This document shows, in pieces, positions 10,427 through 20,132 of a stretch of DNA of 64,000 nucleotides. The stretch is from Oligoflexales bacterium (lineage in GTDB: Bacteria > Myxococcota_A > UBA9042 > DTJE01). The position numbers were made by a program, and so were the translations under genes. The notes under the pieces are model-generated. The model saw only the letters and a program-made list of their open reading frames with translations. It did no database searches and had not been told where the DNA came from. The stretch covers positions 1 to 64,000 of the forward strand of contig DUVQ01000180.1 of NCBI GenBank assembly GCA_012840965.1, written 5' to 3'. Numbering within the stretch: the stretch's first letter is position 1; every line of letters starts with the position of its first letter.

Positions 10427-11959
10427 TCAATTCGTCAGGCATCTCAACAGGGCCTGGGGGATTAGCGAAACCAAACCTGTTGCAGTCAATCCATGTTCAC
10501 CACAAATGTCAAGGGCAAGTTGACCAGCCACCCCATGCAGCTCAACTGCGGCGCATGCTGCTTCAAAGCTGTCAAGCCCTTTTGCGATCATGGCCCCGAT
10601 GATGCCGGCCAAAACGTCGCCAGATCCGGCAGTGGCCAAGACGGGGCCACCGGCGCTGGAGATAGCGATGGTACCATCCGGGGAGCCGACTAGGGTTCCT
10701 GCACCTTTTAAGACAACGGTCGCTTCAAATTCTGCAACCAAGTCCACCAAAGATTTCAAGCGATTAGCCTGTATCTCCTGTGTGGAGACACCCAGCAAGC
10801 GGGCGGCTTCGCCCGGATGCGGAGTCAGCACGCAATTTTTGTTCAAAGTGACGGGGTGGATGGCAAGCAGGTTCAAGGCATCTGCATCCAGCACCGTTGG
10901 TTTGTTTAAGGCTAAAATAGTCTTTAAAATCGGGGCGGTGCCACGTGTGCTCAATCCTGGGCCAATGACAACGGCGTCAGCATTTGGCCAGTTTTCAGCC
11001 CAGGTTGGGCAGCCTGCATCAATCTCCAACTGGCCATCTTGCCAGTTCCAAGGTCTGCTAATCATCAGGTCTGGAAAGCCACCCTCCAGCAGGTCAGCGG
11101 TGCGGCTATCACCAGCAACAGTAACCAAGCCAGCCCCAGCCCGCATCGCGCTTTGAGCAGCCAAAATAGCGGCACCTGTCTTTCCAGGCGGTCCCAAAAC
11201 AACCGCCAAGTGCCCAAACCTGTTTTTACAAGCATTCTTATCGCGCTTAGGAAAAGCCGCCCTAACGCAGTCCTCATCAAGCAGTGTAATTCCCTCCGCA
11301 GCATCGCTAACGAAATTGGGAATCCCAATATCAGCCACCTGAATCTGCCCACAGAACTCGGCCCCTGGATAGCAGAAATGCCCAACCTTAGCCAAGCCAA
11401 AGGTAACGGTATGGTCGGCCTTAAAAACGGTACCAGTAACCCTTCCATCATCGGCGCCAATACCGGTCGGCACATCAACTGCAATCCTGAAAGCAGGCAG
11501 GCTATTGGAAATCTCAACCGCCTCTTTAATGACGCCCTCAATCGGGCGAGTAAGCCCCGTCCCAAAGATGGCATCAACAATGACCTTAGGCTGTGGGTGA
11601 AACAGCCCATCGGGAATCTGGTTTTCGACCTGCACAATGTTCACGTCTAACAAAGACAAGGGCCGCCAAAAAGTGGCTGCATCACCCTTAAGCGCCTCAG
11701 GCTTACCAAAAAGCGCGACAGTTACAGGAAACCCCAGATTTGCAAGGACCCGGGCAACCACAAAACCGTCCCCGCCATTATTTCCAGTCCCACAAAGGAT
11801 CAACACGTGCTGGCACTGCTTTGGCCCAACCAGCAGCTCCAAAGCAAGCCGAGCAACCGCCTGGCCGGCGTGCTCCATCAACACCACCCCAGGCAAACCA
11901 AATTCCGAAATAGTGACCCTATCGACCTCTCTCATAGCGGCGGATGTAACAAGCTTCAC
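10427..11959 (-). CDS. nnr: Bifunctional NAD(P)H-hydrate epimerase/dehydratase
   Basis: MREVDRVTISEFGLPGVVLMEHAG, GTGNNGGDGFVVARVL, TPHPGEAARLLG, ATAGSGDVLAGIIG. GTG start at 11959; the upstream ORF extension is translated repeat. Confidence 0.9.
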   Translation of the reverse strand: MKLVTSAAMREVDRVTISEFGLPGVVLMEHAGQAVARLALELLVGPKQCQHVLILCGTGNNGGDGFVVARVLANLGFPVTVALFGKPEALKGDAATFWRPLSLLDVNIVQVENQIPDGLFHPQPKVIVDAIFGTGLTRPIEGVIKEAVEISNSLPAFRIAVDVPTGIGADDGRVTGTVFKADHTVTFGLAKVGHFCYPGAEFCGQIQVADIGIPNFVSDAAEGITLLDEDCVRAAFPKRDKNACKNRFGHLAVVLGPPGKTGAAILAAQSAMRAGAGLVTVAGDSRTADLLEGGFPDLMISRPWNWQDGQLEIDAGCPTWAENWPNADAVVIGPGLSTRGTAPILKTILALNKPTVLDADALNLLAIHPVTLNKNCVLTPHPGEAARLLGVSTQEIQANRLKSLVDLVAEFEATVVLKGAGTLVGSPDGTIAISSAGGPVLATAGSGDVLAGIIGAMIAKGLDSFEAACAAVELHGVAGQLALDICGEHGLTATGLVSLIPQALLRCLTN

Positions 11960-12022
11960 GTTCTCACCTGTCAAAATCACGCCGCTAGAATAGCCGTCCA
12001 AGGCCAGGCGCGTCAATGGATG

Positions 12023-12128
12023 AGGCAGGGGCGGGGACAGGATCAGGGGGCAGGGACAGGGACTGGGGCAGGGGCAGGGACTGGGACAAGGGACAGGGAC
12101 TGGGACAAGGGGCAGGGTCAGGGGGCTT
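12023..12128. repeat. G-rich hexamer repeat, about 105 bp
   Basis: ggcaggggcggggacaggatcagggggcagggacagggactggggcaggggcaggg...; contains the TGA stop of the gene ending at 12118. Confidence 0.9.
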
Positions 12129-13293
12129 GGGGGACGGTTCTTGCTAGGCGGAAGCCGCGGTGGAAGTCGCGTAGGCCGGGCCCTAGACCCAGGCGGGAGG
12201 CTAGACGATGGTATTTGGCTTCGACGTTGCAAGAGCCTCCACGAATGACTTTGCCTGAGCCTGTTGCTGGTCCTATTGGGTTAGTGCAATCTTTTGTGCA
12301 GGTGCTGTAATAATTGCTAACATACCAGTCGTTTACCCACTCAGCCACGTTGCCCAATACATCGTACAATCCCCAGGCATTTGCGGTTCTTGTACCCACT
12401 TGCTTGGTCTTGTTTGGACTGTTGCCATAATGCCAGGATATGCCGTCAATCGGGCCATAGGTGGCTCCGGTGGCTCCAGCACGAGCTGCATATTCCCATT
12501 CAGCTTCAGTAGGTAGACGATAACCGTTACAGTGAATGCCCACGAAAGTTACAGTGCAGCCATCAAGGTCATCACCTGGGGTTCCAGAACAATTCTTCAG
12601 TGTATAACAGGGTTCAAGGCCCTCATGGGTGGAAAGCGCATTCGCATAAGAAACCGCATCAAACCAGTTGACATATTCCACTGGACAGTCGGCCCCACAT
12701 TCCGTGTTGCTGGATGGATCGTATTGCATCCGCGACTTCCACTCACCTTGCGTTACTTCAGTTTGCTTCATGTAAAATGAACGGGTTATGAAAACCAAGT
12801 GCACAGGGGCCTCATCTGCATCATGTTGCTGCTCGGTAGCAGGAGAGCCCATCTCAAACATTCCATCTGGAATCAAGCACCAACCGTTGGAGCAGTCCTT
12901 GGTGGGGGTCAAACAGGTACCGTTAGTGCGGCAGATCTGGTTCGCACCACAATTGCCACAGGACGTTCCGCAAATCGGGTCAGGACCGCACCTTCGACCG
13001 TCACAGTTTGGTCGACACTCGCATTTACCGTTGTTGCATATTTCATTAGCTTTGCAAGTACCACAGGAGCGGTTGCAGACCGGATCGTTGCCGCACTCAA
13101 GGCCGGAACAATCTTGCTCGCAATCACATTGACCTTCGCAGTTGCAACTTACATCCACACAGGTGGTGCCGTCAGCGCGGTAACCGTCGTCACAGACACA
13201 TATGGCCTTGTTGTCTGAGGTTACTACGCAAGAACCATGACCACTGCAGGTGACGCCTGTGCAGGGTGAGGTGGTACTTCTTCTAACACACAC
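12118..13293 (-). CDS. EGF-like/Cys-rich plus formylglycine-generating enzyme (SUMF1/FGE) domain; likely 3' part of a frameshifted lipoprotein gene
   Basis: CSGHGSCVVTSDNKAICVCDDGY EGF; GMFEMGSP...RLPTEAEWEYAARAG...VLGNVAEWVNDWY...RGGSCNV FGE motifs. Confidence 0.8.
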   Translation of the reverse strand: MCVRRSTTSPCTGVTCSGHGSCVVTSDNKAICVCDDGYRADGTTCVDVSCNCEGQCDCEQDCSGLECGNDPVCNRSCGTCKANEICNNGKCECRPNCDGRRCGPDPICGTSCGNCGANQICRTNGTCLTPTKDCSNGWCLIPDGMFEMGSPATEQQHDADEAPVHLVFITRSFYMKQTEVTQGEWKSRMQYDPSSNTECGADCPVEYVNWFDAVSYANALSTHEGLEPCYTLKNCSGTPGDDLDGCTVTFVGIHCNGYRLPTEAEWEYAARAGATGATYGPIDGISWHYGNSPNKTKQVGTRTANAWGLYDVLGNVAEWVNDWYVSNYYSTCTKDCTNPIGPATGSGKVIRGGSCNVEAKYHRLASRLGLGPGLRDFHRGFRLARTVPQAP

Positions 13294-13676
13294 TTGGCTC
13301 CCTCAGATTTATAGCCGGCAAGACAAAGGCAGACGGCCGTTTTACCCTCTATAACAGCGCAGGTGCCACCGCCTGCACACACGATGCCTTTACAGGGGTC
13401 ACCCACCAAGGATTCCTTGCAGACACCATCTTGCAGTGTAAACCCTTGGTCACAGACGCAGATAGGCCCATCAGCACCAACTGCACACTGCCCATGGGCC
13501 CCACAGTCGTAATCAGCGCAGTAGTTTTCGACTTGCTCGACATCACAATGTTGCTCGCATGGGTTGGTATCACAGCCGATTACAATTTCGTCGGCTTTAT
13601 CCCCACAGGCAAAGAAAAGCACGGCAACCAGAGGTAAGGTTCTTTTTAGCATGACAACCCTCCAAGTAACGGTCGG
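13224..13676 (-). CDS. Multi-EGF lipoprotein N-terminal part; likely 5' part of the same frameshifted gene
   Basis: MLKRTLPLVAVLFFACG signal/lipobox; CGAHGQCAVGADGPICVCDQGF EGF units. Start is approximate. Confidence 0.7.
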   Translation of the reverse strand, partial: PTVTWRVVMLKRTLPLVAVLFFACGDKADEIVIGCDTNPCEQHCDVEQVENYCADYDCGAHGQCAVGADGPICVCDQGFTLQDGVCKESLVGDPCKGIVCAGGGTCAVIEGKTAVCLCLAGYKSEGAKCVLEEVPPHPAQASPAVVMVLA

Positions 13677-13842
13677 CTTACCAGTCAATGTTGTCTGAAG
13701 TAAGACCAGGAAACCAGTGGGTGTGATCATAATATCTGCATGAATCAGAGTCAATGGAAACGTCAACAAAATCTGGTACCTAGTGGACTGTTGATGCTTT
13801 GATTGTACCCAGTTTTTGATGCTGGTTTTAGCGGGCTTCTAG

Positions 13843-15180
13843 TCATCTAAATGAGTCGGGGTCCAGACCAAGCCGTTTGATTATTCGATAAAACTGACCT
13901 CTGTCTTTGCCTGCTGCTTTGGCTGCTTGGGACATGTTACCACCGTGCTCGGCAAGGATTTTTGCCACCGTTTCTGTGTCCAGAGTTTGGCGAGCCGTTA
14001 CATCTGGTGATTGCGTTCGAGGCTCCAAGATGGAGGCATGTTCGTCTAATCTGTGGATGATAGCTGGGGATAATTCCACGAAGTCTTGTCCAGGTGATTC
14101 TGCTGCGGCCTGCTCGACAACTGACCTTAATTCTCGGATGTTAAACGGCCAAGAATGGGTCATTAATCTTGTAATTGCCTGGGCGCTAAATCGGCGTCCA
14201 TTGGCAAAGCAGTGCGCTAGTAAAGGCAGATCCTCAATTCTTTCCCTTAAAGAGGGTAGGGGGAGGACCATTCCAGCCAGTCTGGCGTATAGATCACCGC
14301 GAAAACGGCCGCTTTTAACCCCAGCCAACAGGTCGCGATTCGTCGCAGAAACAATCCTGACATCAAAGGGAATTGGGCGAGTAGCGCCAACTGGGACGAC
14401 TGCTCGTTCTTCCAAAACGCGCAGTAATTTGACTTGGGTTTCAGGGGCTAAGTCTCCGATTTCATCTAGGAATAAGGTGCCGCCGTTGGCTGCCATAAAA
14501 ACGCCGGCTCTTGCCTCTTTAGCGTCGGTGAAAGCCCCCTTTAGATGCCCAAACAACATGGACTCAGCCAAGGTGGCAGGGACAGCTGACACGTTGAAGG
14601 CCACAAACGGCTTTGAAGGACGCCCAAATTCAGCGATGGCCTTGGCAACGACCTCTTTGCCGGTACCTGACTCGCCTAAAATCAAAATACTGGTTTGGTG
14701 GCCAGCCATTTTGGCCAAGGATGAGCGCACATTTCTGATCGCATCTCCGTGGCCATCAAGTCCAGGAATTGCATGGTCTGTTGGCGGTGGGTTTTGAGAT
14801 TTATGAAACAATAACAGGGTGCTACCAACTTGAATTATGTCACCATAGCTCAAGGCCACGGTCGAGTTTTTGATTCGTTTACCATTTACAAAAGTCCCAT
14901 TTTTGCTGCCTAGGTCCGTGATTGAAAAACCGTTCATGCTTTTTTGAACTTGTGCGTGCACCCTAGAGGCGTCTGGGTCTGCGATCTCAGTGTTTTCAAA
15001 CGTTCTTGAAAGGCGATCAATGGGGACAGGGATGTTGCCCAAGTAGACTCTAGCGCCCCACAACTGTGTTGCGGGCCCATAAATCAACGTCAATGTAGGG
15101 GTTGGCGGGATGATTGTAACTGGCTTTAAATTTGCCCCGGAACTTGTGATAGTGCTTGAATTCACATCGTGATTAGTCAC
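13843..15180 (-). CDS. FHA-domain sigma-54-dependent transcriptional regulator
   Basis: FHA-like SRVHAQVQKSMNGFSITDLGSKNGTFVNG; GESGTGKEVVAKAI, LFGHLKGAFTDAKEA (GAFTGA-like), C-terminal Fis-like HTH. Confidence 0.93.
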   Translation of the reverse strand: MTNHDVNSSTITSSGANLKPVTIIPPTPTLTLIYGPATQLWGARVYLGNIPVPIDRLSRTFENTEIADPDASRVHAQVQKSMNGFSITDLGSKNGTFVNGKRIKNSTVALSYGDIIQVGSTLLLFHKSQNPPPTDHAIPGLDGHGDAIRNVRSSLAKMAGHQTSILILGESGTGKEVVAKAIAEFGRPSKPFVAFNVSAVPATLAESMLFGHLKGAFTDAKEARAGVFMAANGGTLFLDEIGDLAPETQVKLLRVLEERAVVPVGATRPIPFDVRIVSATNRDLLAGVKSGRFRGDLYARLAGMVLPLPSLRERIEDLPLLAHCFANGRRFSAQAITRLMTHSWPFNIRELRSVVEQAAAESPGQDFVELSPAIIHRLDEHASILEPRTQSPDVTARQTLDTETVAKILAEHGGNMSQAAKAAGKDRGQFYRIIKRLGLDPDSFR

Positions 15181-15189
15181 AGTTTTCCA

Positions 15190-16980
15190 CTACTTGTCTT
15201 TGAGCCCGCCCAGGGCGTCGAAGGCTTTTCCAGCTTGACCGCGAACAGAATCAAAAGCCGAGTCGAATTCCTTTTGAATCATGCGTGTTGGGTCAGGCAT
15301 CGATGGGAAGCCACGTCGAGCAGGCTTGGTATCAGGTTTGGTAGCGGTCGGAGCCTGGGTTGATTCAGGCTTTGCGGCTGTTTGTGCTGCTTCAGCTGGT
15401 TCAGGTTTTAGTGGTGCCATATTAGGAATAGCCTTGGGGGCAGCGCTGGGAGCAACTTGTGGTGCAATTGCCTGTACTTGAGGCTGCTGCTGTGCCTTTG
15501 GGGCCGGCTGTGAATCAGCAGCCTTTGCCCTTGAGCGTCCCTGTGTCGCCTTAGGCACCGCTTTAGGCACCGTCTGGGCCTCAGCGGCCTGTTCCTGTGC
15601 CGCCTTGGGGGCCACAGCAGACTGCGCCTCAACGGCCTGTTCCTGTCCCTGCTCCTGCCCCTGCTCCTGTCCCTGCTCCGCCTTAGGCACCGTCTGCGCC
15701 CCAACCACCTGTCCCTGTCCCTGCTCCTGTCCCTGCTCCTGCCCCTGCGCCGTCTTAGGCACCGGCTGCGCCTCAACCACCTGCCCCTGTCCCTGCTCCT
15801 GTCCCTGAACAACAGCCGCCTCCGTTTCCTCCTGCACAGGCTGAACGTCCGAATTTCTATTCACAAAAAACAACGCAAGACCTAGGACTACCAACACCCC
15901 TAGCCCAACAAAAACCCAATTCCTTATACCGCCGCTCTTCGGCCTAATTCGTTTCACACTTGTGCTGGCATCTTTCGAAAGTATGGACTCCAGCGACTGG
16001 ATCACTTCCCTTGCCGTCTGAGGGCGCTTAGCTGGGTCCTTTTCCAGCAAGGCCATTGTCAAAGCTTCCAAAGCATCTGGAATGGCAAGATTTGCGACCT
16101 TTTGACGGGGCGGCATTGGGGCTTCAACAACGTGAGCGACAATCATCCCCTGGGAAGTATTCGCTTTAAATGGCCTTTCGCCTGACACCAGCTCATATAT
16201 GACACACCCAACCGCATACAAGTCGGTCCGTCCATCTACATCCGCACCGCGACACTGTTCCGGGCTCATGTAGGCAGGGGTGCCCATGATTTTTCCAGCT
16301 GTTTCTGTAGTGGCTGATTCTTGATCCACAGCAGAAGCCAGTCGAGCGATACCAAAATCCACGACCTTCGCAAACTTAGAACCGTCGATGTTACTTTCGA
16401 TCATGATGTTTGCTGGTTTTAAATCGCGGTGGGTGACGTTGGCTTCATGAGCCTGTTCCAATGCCTCACATACTTGGCTTGCAAAGGTAGCAACCGTTTG
16501 CCAAGGCATCCGCTCGTTTTCAAATTGTTTGCGAAAATCGTCTAGGTTTGGGCCTTTAAGCAACTCCATCACTAGGAACAGTGAACCATCGACGTCTTCG
16601 TCTACGTCATAAATCGCGCATGCATGCTTGCTGCGCAGACGCATGACAGCTCTGGCTTCTCTCAGGAACTGCCGCCTAGCAGAGGCGTCGTCGCGGCGCT
16701 CTTCTCGCAGAATCTTGATGGCAACATCCGCTTTAGCCAACAGATGGGTGGCTTGGTAAACTTGGCCAAAGGCGCCCTCACCAAGCATTTTCACCAAAAC
16801 ATACTTGTCCTTAATCACAGTGCCGCAGCGGTCTTTACCAACCCCAACAGGCAGCAGGTCACTGTTATCTGCCGAACATTTGACCACATCACCGTCGTAG
16901 CGTAGGCCACATCTGGGACAGAACTTTTGGGCAACCATGTAGGTTAGATCGAGGTCATCCATGGCTGGGTATTCTAGCAC
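15190..16980 (-). CDS. Ser/Thr protein kinase with TM helix and Q/G/E-rich C-terminal tail
   Basis: LGEGAFGQVYQA, HRDLKPANIM, DFGIARLA, GTPAYMSPEQ; TM VFVGLGVLVVLGLALFFV; internal start MDDLDL at 16962 possible. Confidence 0.93.
   Translation of the reverse strand: MLEYPAMDDLDLTYMVAQKFCPRCGLRYDGDVVKCSADNSDLLPVGVGKDRCGTVIKDKYVLVKMLGEGAFGQVYQATHLLAKADVAIKILREERRDDASARRQFLREARAVMRLRSKHACAIYDVDEDVDGSLFLVMELLKGPNLDDFRKQFENERMPWQTVATFASQVCEALEQAHEANVTHRDLKPANIMIESNIDGSKFAKVVDFGIARLASAVDQESATTETAGKIMGTPAYMSPEQCRGADVDGRTDLYAVGCVIYELVSGERPFKANTSQGMIVAHVVEAPMPPRQKVANLAIPDALEALTMALLEKDPAKRPQTAREVIQSLESILSKDASTSVKRIRPKSGGIRNWVFVGLGVLVVLGLALFFVNRNSDVQPVQEETEAAVVQGQEQGQGQVVEAQPVPKTAQGQEQGQEQGQGQVVGAQTVPKAEQGQEQGQEQGQEQAVEAQSAVAPKAAQEQAAEAQTVPKAVPKATQGRSRAKAADSQPAPKAQQQPQVQAIAPQVAPSAAPKAIPNMAPLKPEPAEAAQTAAKPESTQAPTATKPDTKPARRGFPSMPDPTRMIQKEFDSAFDSVRGQAGKAFDALGGLKDK
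15637..15808. repeat. Hexamer repeat inside the kinase gene, encoding (QG/EQ)n
   Basis: ctgttcctgtccctgctcctgcccctg...; three blocks separated by about 90 bp units. Confidence 0.9.
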
Positions 16981-17154
16981 AAATCCAGAAGTACAACCGC
17001 TTTTAATTGTCCAAAATCCAGGGTGTCTTAATTTATGCTCCTGCGCCAGTTCTTACCCACAAGCTTGAAGCTTCACTACCCACCAGTTTAAAGCTCAATT
17101 GAAGGGAAAATTACTGACCAGGCTTTTGATACAGCTTTCAATATAGATTTGGGC

Positions 17155-17229
17155 TTTGTGTCCTTAATACGGCTCAAATTTGTGTCCTTAATGCACCTCA
17201 ATCATGTTGCAGCTTTGTGTCCTTAATAC
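17155..17229. repeat. Three direct repeats TTTGTGTCCTTAATRC
   Basis: 17155-17170, 17179-17194, 17214-17229; 16 bp with one variable base. Confidence 0.9.
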
Positions 17230-17447
17230 ACACCTTAAAATCCGATTCAGAATGGGGTAGGGTTTGCTCAAAAGTTGCCTTGAAACACTCATATAAAGTG
17301 ATTTAAGTGTCAGATATATTAAATGCGTCTGTTTGGGTTTGACATTGATTATCATTGTATGTTAGCGCTCAAATCGCCTTGATGGTCGCCACCATGCTCA
17401 CCATAAATCAGGTTGTAAACGCGGCCGCAAAAAACAGGGTAGGGCCA

Positions 17448-17489
17448 AAATCACCCAGTAGTCGATGTCTTGGTTCGACATGGTGATTT
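17448..17489 (+). promoter_or_regulatory. Stem-loop in the 5' leader of the porin gene
   Basis: AAATCACC(17448-17455)/GGTGATTT(17482-17489) with inner ATGTC(17465-17469)/GACAT(17477-17481). Confidence 0.5.
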
Positions 17490-17522
17490 GTGGAAGTAAT
17501 GGCTTTTTCATAAGGAGGCTAC

Positions 17523-18689
17523 ATGATCGGGGCTCGTACAATGGTTATCGTTTTGGGCTTGGTACTGACTAGTACCAATGCGCTTGCTTCGGGCAATGCC
17601 CACAAACATAACGCGCACGGACATAGCCTGACTCAGCCTTTAAAAGAAGCAGTTGACCCTAAAGTTGCAGAATATATTCCAAATATTTCAACTGCCCTCG
17701 GCGTTGGTTTTGGCGCTACTTTTGGGGCAAAACAATTGATTACGGATGGCAGCATGGGACCAAATGGATTCAAATTACTATTTGCCGGATTGGAAATTGA
17801 GGGCGAAGTTGACCGGTTTTTCAGGTATCTGTTTTTGTTCAATTTTGCCGGGTTGGAAATAGAAGAAGCCTACATTGCAACAACTGCCTTGCCGATTGGA
17901 ATGCAGATTCGTACCGGCTACATGTTTGTGCCCTTTGGTCGCCAAAATCCCAGGCACATACACAACTGGAACTTCATCAACCAGACACTGACACAAACCA
18001 GGTTTATGGGGGAAGGCAAATTTGCCGCCTTGGGTGCCGAACTTTTGTTTGATCTGCCGTTGCCATGGGAGATGCAGATTTCTGGACAGATTTTGGACGC
18101 CCACGAGGCTACTCACTTTCACTCAAGCTCCTTTGCCACTGTCGAGCAAACTAATGCCGGCAAGTTCGATGGCATGGAAGACTTTGTTTATACAGCCAGA
18201 ATTCTTAATGGTTTTGACTTTGGAAAGGATTTTGAGCTTTTGTGGGGACTGTCTGGTGCTTGGGGGCAAAGTCCATACAAAGGGGGTGGTCGTTCAGACT
18301 TGTACGGTACCGAGTTGCGTTTAAACTGGATTCCAACGCCAAAAAAAGTTGCTGTAGGTATGACAGTCGAGTATTTGATTAGAAAAATGGATGTACCAGA
18401 AGGGACGTTGTTGGACCACGGTGGTTACATAGAATTAGATGCCCTTGTGCACCCTGAATGGATGCTAGGTTTTCGCGCAGATTATACCGATGTGATTTCT
18501 GGGGTTATGCCTGAATCCGAGCAACTATGGGGTCGTGAATGGCGGGCAGGCGTTTCTACGACATTTGTTCCGACCGTCTTTTCTAAGCTTCGTTTACAGT
18601 ACGAAATCAGGCATCGTGGCAGCCTAAGCCACGCCGTCTTTTTGCAGCTTGAAGTCGGCGCAGGTGAAGACGTTTCTTATCAGTTCTAG
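17523..18689 (+). CDS. Outer-membrane porin-like protein with His-rich N-terminus
   Basis: Signal peptide; HKHNAHGHS; beta-barrel-like alternation, terminal YQF; RBS aaggagg. Confidence 0.7.
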   Translation: MIGARTMVIVLGLVLTSTNALASGNAHKHNAHGHSLTQPLKEAVDPKVAEYIPNISTALGVGFGATFGAKQLITDGSMGPNGFKLLFAGLEIEGEVDRFFRYLFLFNFAGLEIEEAYIATTALPIGMQIRTGYMFVPFGRQNPRHIHNWNFINQTLTQTRFMGEGKFAALGAELLFDLPLPWEMQISGQILDAHEATHFHSSSFATVEQTNAGKFDGMEDFVYTARILNGFDFGKDFELLWGLSGAWGQSPYKGGGRSDLYGTELRLNWIPTPKKVAVGMTVEYLIRKMDVPEGTLLDHGGYIELDALVHPEWMLGFRADYTDVISGVMPESEQLWGREWRAGVSTTFVPTVFSKLRLQYEIRHRGSLSHAVFLQLEVGAGEDVSYQF

Positions 18690-18695
18690 CCAAGC

Positions 18696-20132
18696 CTAGT
18701 CATCAAGCCCAGCCTCTCTAAGCAACTTCAAAAAAGTGGGATAAGAAACACCCAAGGCTTGGGCAGCCTGCATTCGTTTACCATCAAAGTGCTGCAGCAC
18801 TTGGGCAACGTAGGCTCGCTGCAGCTGTGCAAGTGTGGGTGGATCTTCCTGGAAAGAAAGCTCGTTAAAAAAGGCAAGTGCTTCAGGTGAATTGCTACTT
18901 GGTTGAGATTCACCTGACTGTACTTTGTCGACTGGAGAGGCCACAGGCAAGCTGGGCATTGTGGTTCCATGTATTGCCAAGTCTTTCTCCTCTATGACTG
19001 GTCCTGTGCACAAAATCACCGCACGTTCCACTAGGTTACGTAATTCTCGGACGTTACCTGGGTAGTGGTAGCTTTGTAAGACCTCCATGGCCTTTGGCGA
19101 AAAGCCTTCAACCTGCTTTTTTATCCTATTGGCAAAAAAAGTCATAAAGGATAAAGCCAGGCCTGGAATATCTTCCTTGCGCTCTGTTAACGCGGGAATT
19201 CCCACCCAATAAACGCCCAAACGATGGTACAGATCCTCCCTGAAGCGACCTGTTCTAACCGCCTCCATAACATCGGTGTTTGTAGCAGCGACTACCCGCA
19301 TGTTGACCGAAATTTCACGCTGACCTCCAAGGCGACGAAAACGCATACTATCTATAAATTTCAGTAGCTTGGCCTGTGATCGCAAGGGTAGTTCAGTTAT
19401 TTCATCCAAAAACAAGGTTCCCCCTGAGGCGAGCTCAATCAGGCCCCGTTTTGGAGCCTTTGCATCAGTGAAAGCACCCTTTTCATATCCGAATAATTCG
19501 CTTTCAATTAAATGCTCTGGCAAAGCAGCACAATTGACTTCGACAAATGGGGCATCTATATCCTTTTGCTGATAGGTCAATCGATGCAACAATTCAGCCG
19601 CGTACTGTTTGCCGACACCTGAGGAACCCTGAATGAAAACAGGGGTTAAGGGGCTGATTGCTACAACATCAAGTTTTTCTAAAACCTCTTGCATTGCCTT
19701 GCTTAAAGGCTGCGTCCTAGCTGGTGTAGCTTGGGACCTAGCTATTGTCAGTCGATCTTTCAACCCGCGGGTTTCAATGACTTTTTGCAGCTTTATAACT
19801 AAATCGGACAAATGAATTGGCTTCGCAAGATAATCCCAGGCTCCAGCCCTTAAGGCCTCAACGGCATTCTCTATGTCGCCATATGCAGTGACCACAACCA
19901 CAATTGGTTCATCACCTCCAAAGGCGCGGATTTCCTTTAAAAATTCAATCCCATCTCCATCCGGCAGTCTGCGATCGAGGATAATCACATCCGGTCCAAA
20001 TGATTTCCACTGTTCCTTGGCACCCCGTAGATTGGAAACTGATTTGACTTCAAAACCTTCAGCCGCCAAAACTTCTTCAGCTAAGGCCCTGAAAGTCACA
20101 TCGTCATCTACCAGCAATATCCCAATGCTCAT
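18696..20132 (-). CDS. NtrC-family sigma-54 response regulator
   Basis: Receiver (VDDDVTFRALAEEVL), AAA+ with ELFGYEKGAFTDAKA, C-terminal HTH. Confidence 0.95.
   Translation of the reverse strand: MSIGILLVDDDVTFRALAEEVLAAEGFEVKSVSNLRGAKEQWKSFGPDVIILDRRLPDGDGIEFLKEIRAFGGDEPIVVVVTAYGDIENAVEALRAGAWDYLAKPIHLSDLVIKLQKVIETRGLKDRLTIARSQATPARTQPLSKAMQEVLEKLDVVAISPLTPVFIQGSSGVGKQYAAELLHRLTYQQKDIDAPFVEVNCAALPEHLIESELFGYEKGAFTDAKAPKRGLIELASGGTLFLDEITELPLRSQAKLLKFIDSMRFRRLGGQREISVNMRVVAATNTDVMEAVRTGRFREDLYHRLGVYWVGIPALTERKEDIPGLALSFMTFFANRIKKQVEGFSPKAMEVLQSYHYPGNVRELRNLVERAVILCTGPVIEEKDLAIHGTTMPSLPVASPVDKVQSGESQPSSNSPEALAFFNELSFQEDPPTLAQLQRAYVAQVLQHFDGKRMQAAQALGVSYPTFLKLLREAGLDD

Noticed and set aside
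11960-12232. N-terminal extension of the Nnr ORF (PVPVPCPSPCPCPSPCPCP)
   Set aside because: It is a translation of the G-rich hexamer repeat; a GTG start with RBS at 11959 gives a normal Nnr N-terminus.
13907-14797. 296-aa plus-strand ORF antisense to the FHA/sigma-54 regulator, and similar antisense ORFs (10590-11156, 22240-22815, 28642-29211, 40505-41413)
   Set aside because: Antisense shadows of strongly supported genes with no domain motifs.
17100-17520. Riboswitch (e.g. cobalamin) in the porin leader
   Set aside because: No recognisable B12-box or other conserved riboswitch core; only a simple stem-loop seen.
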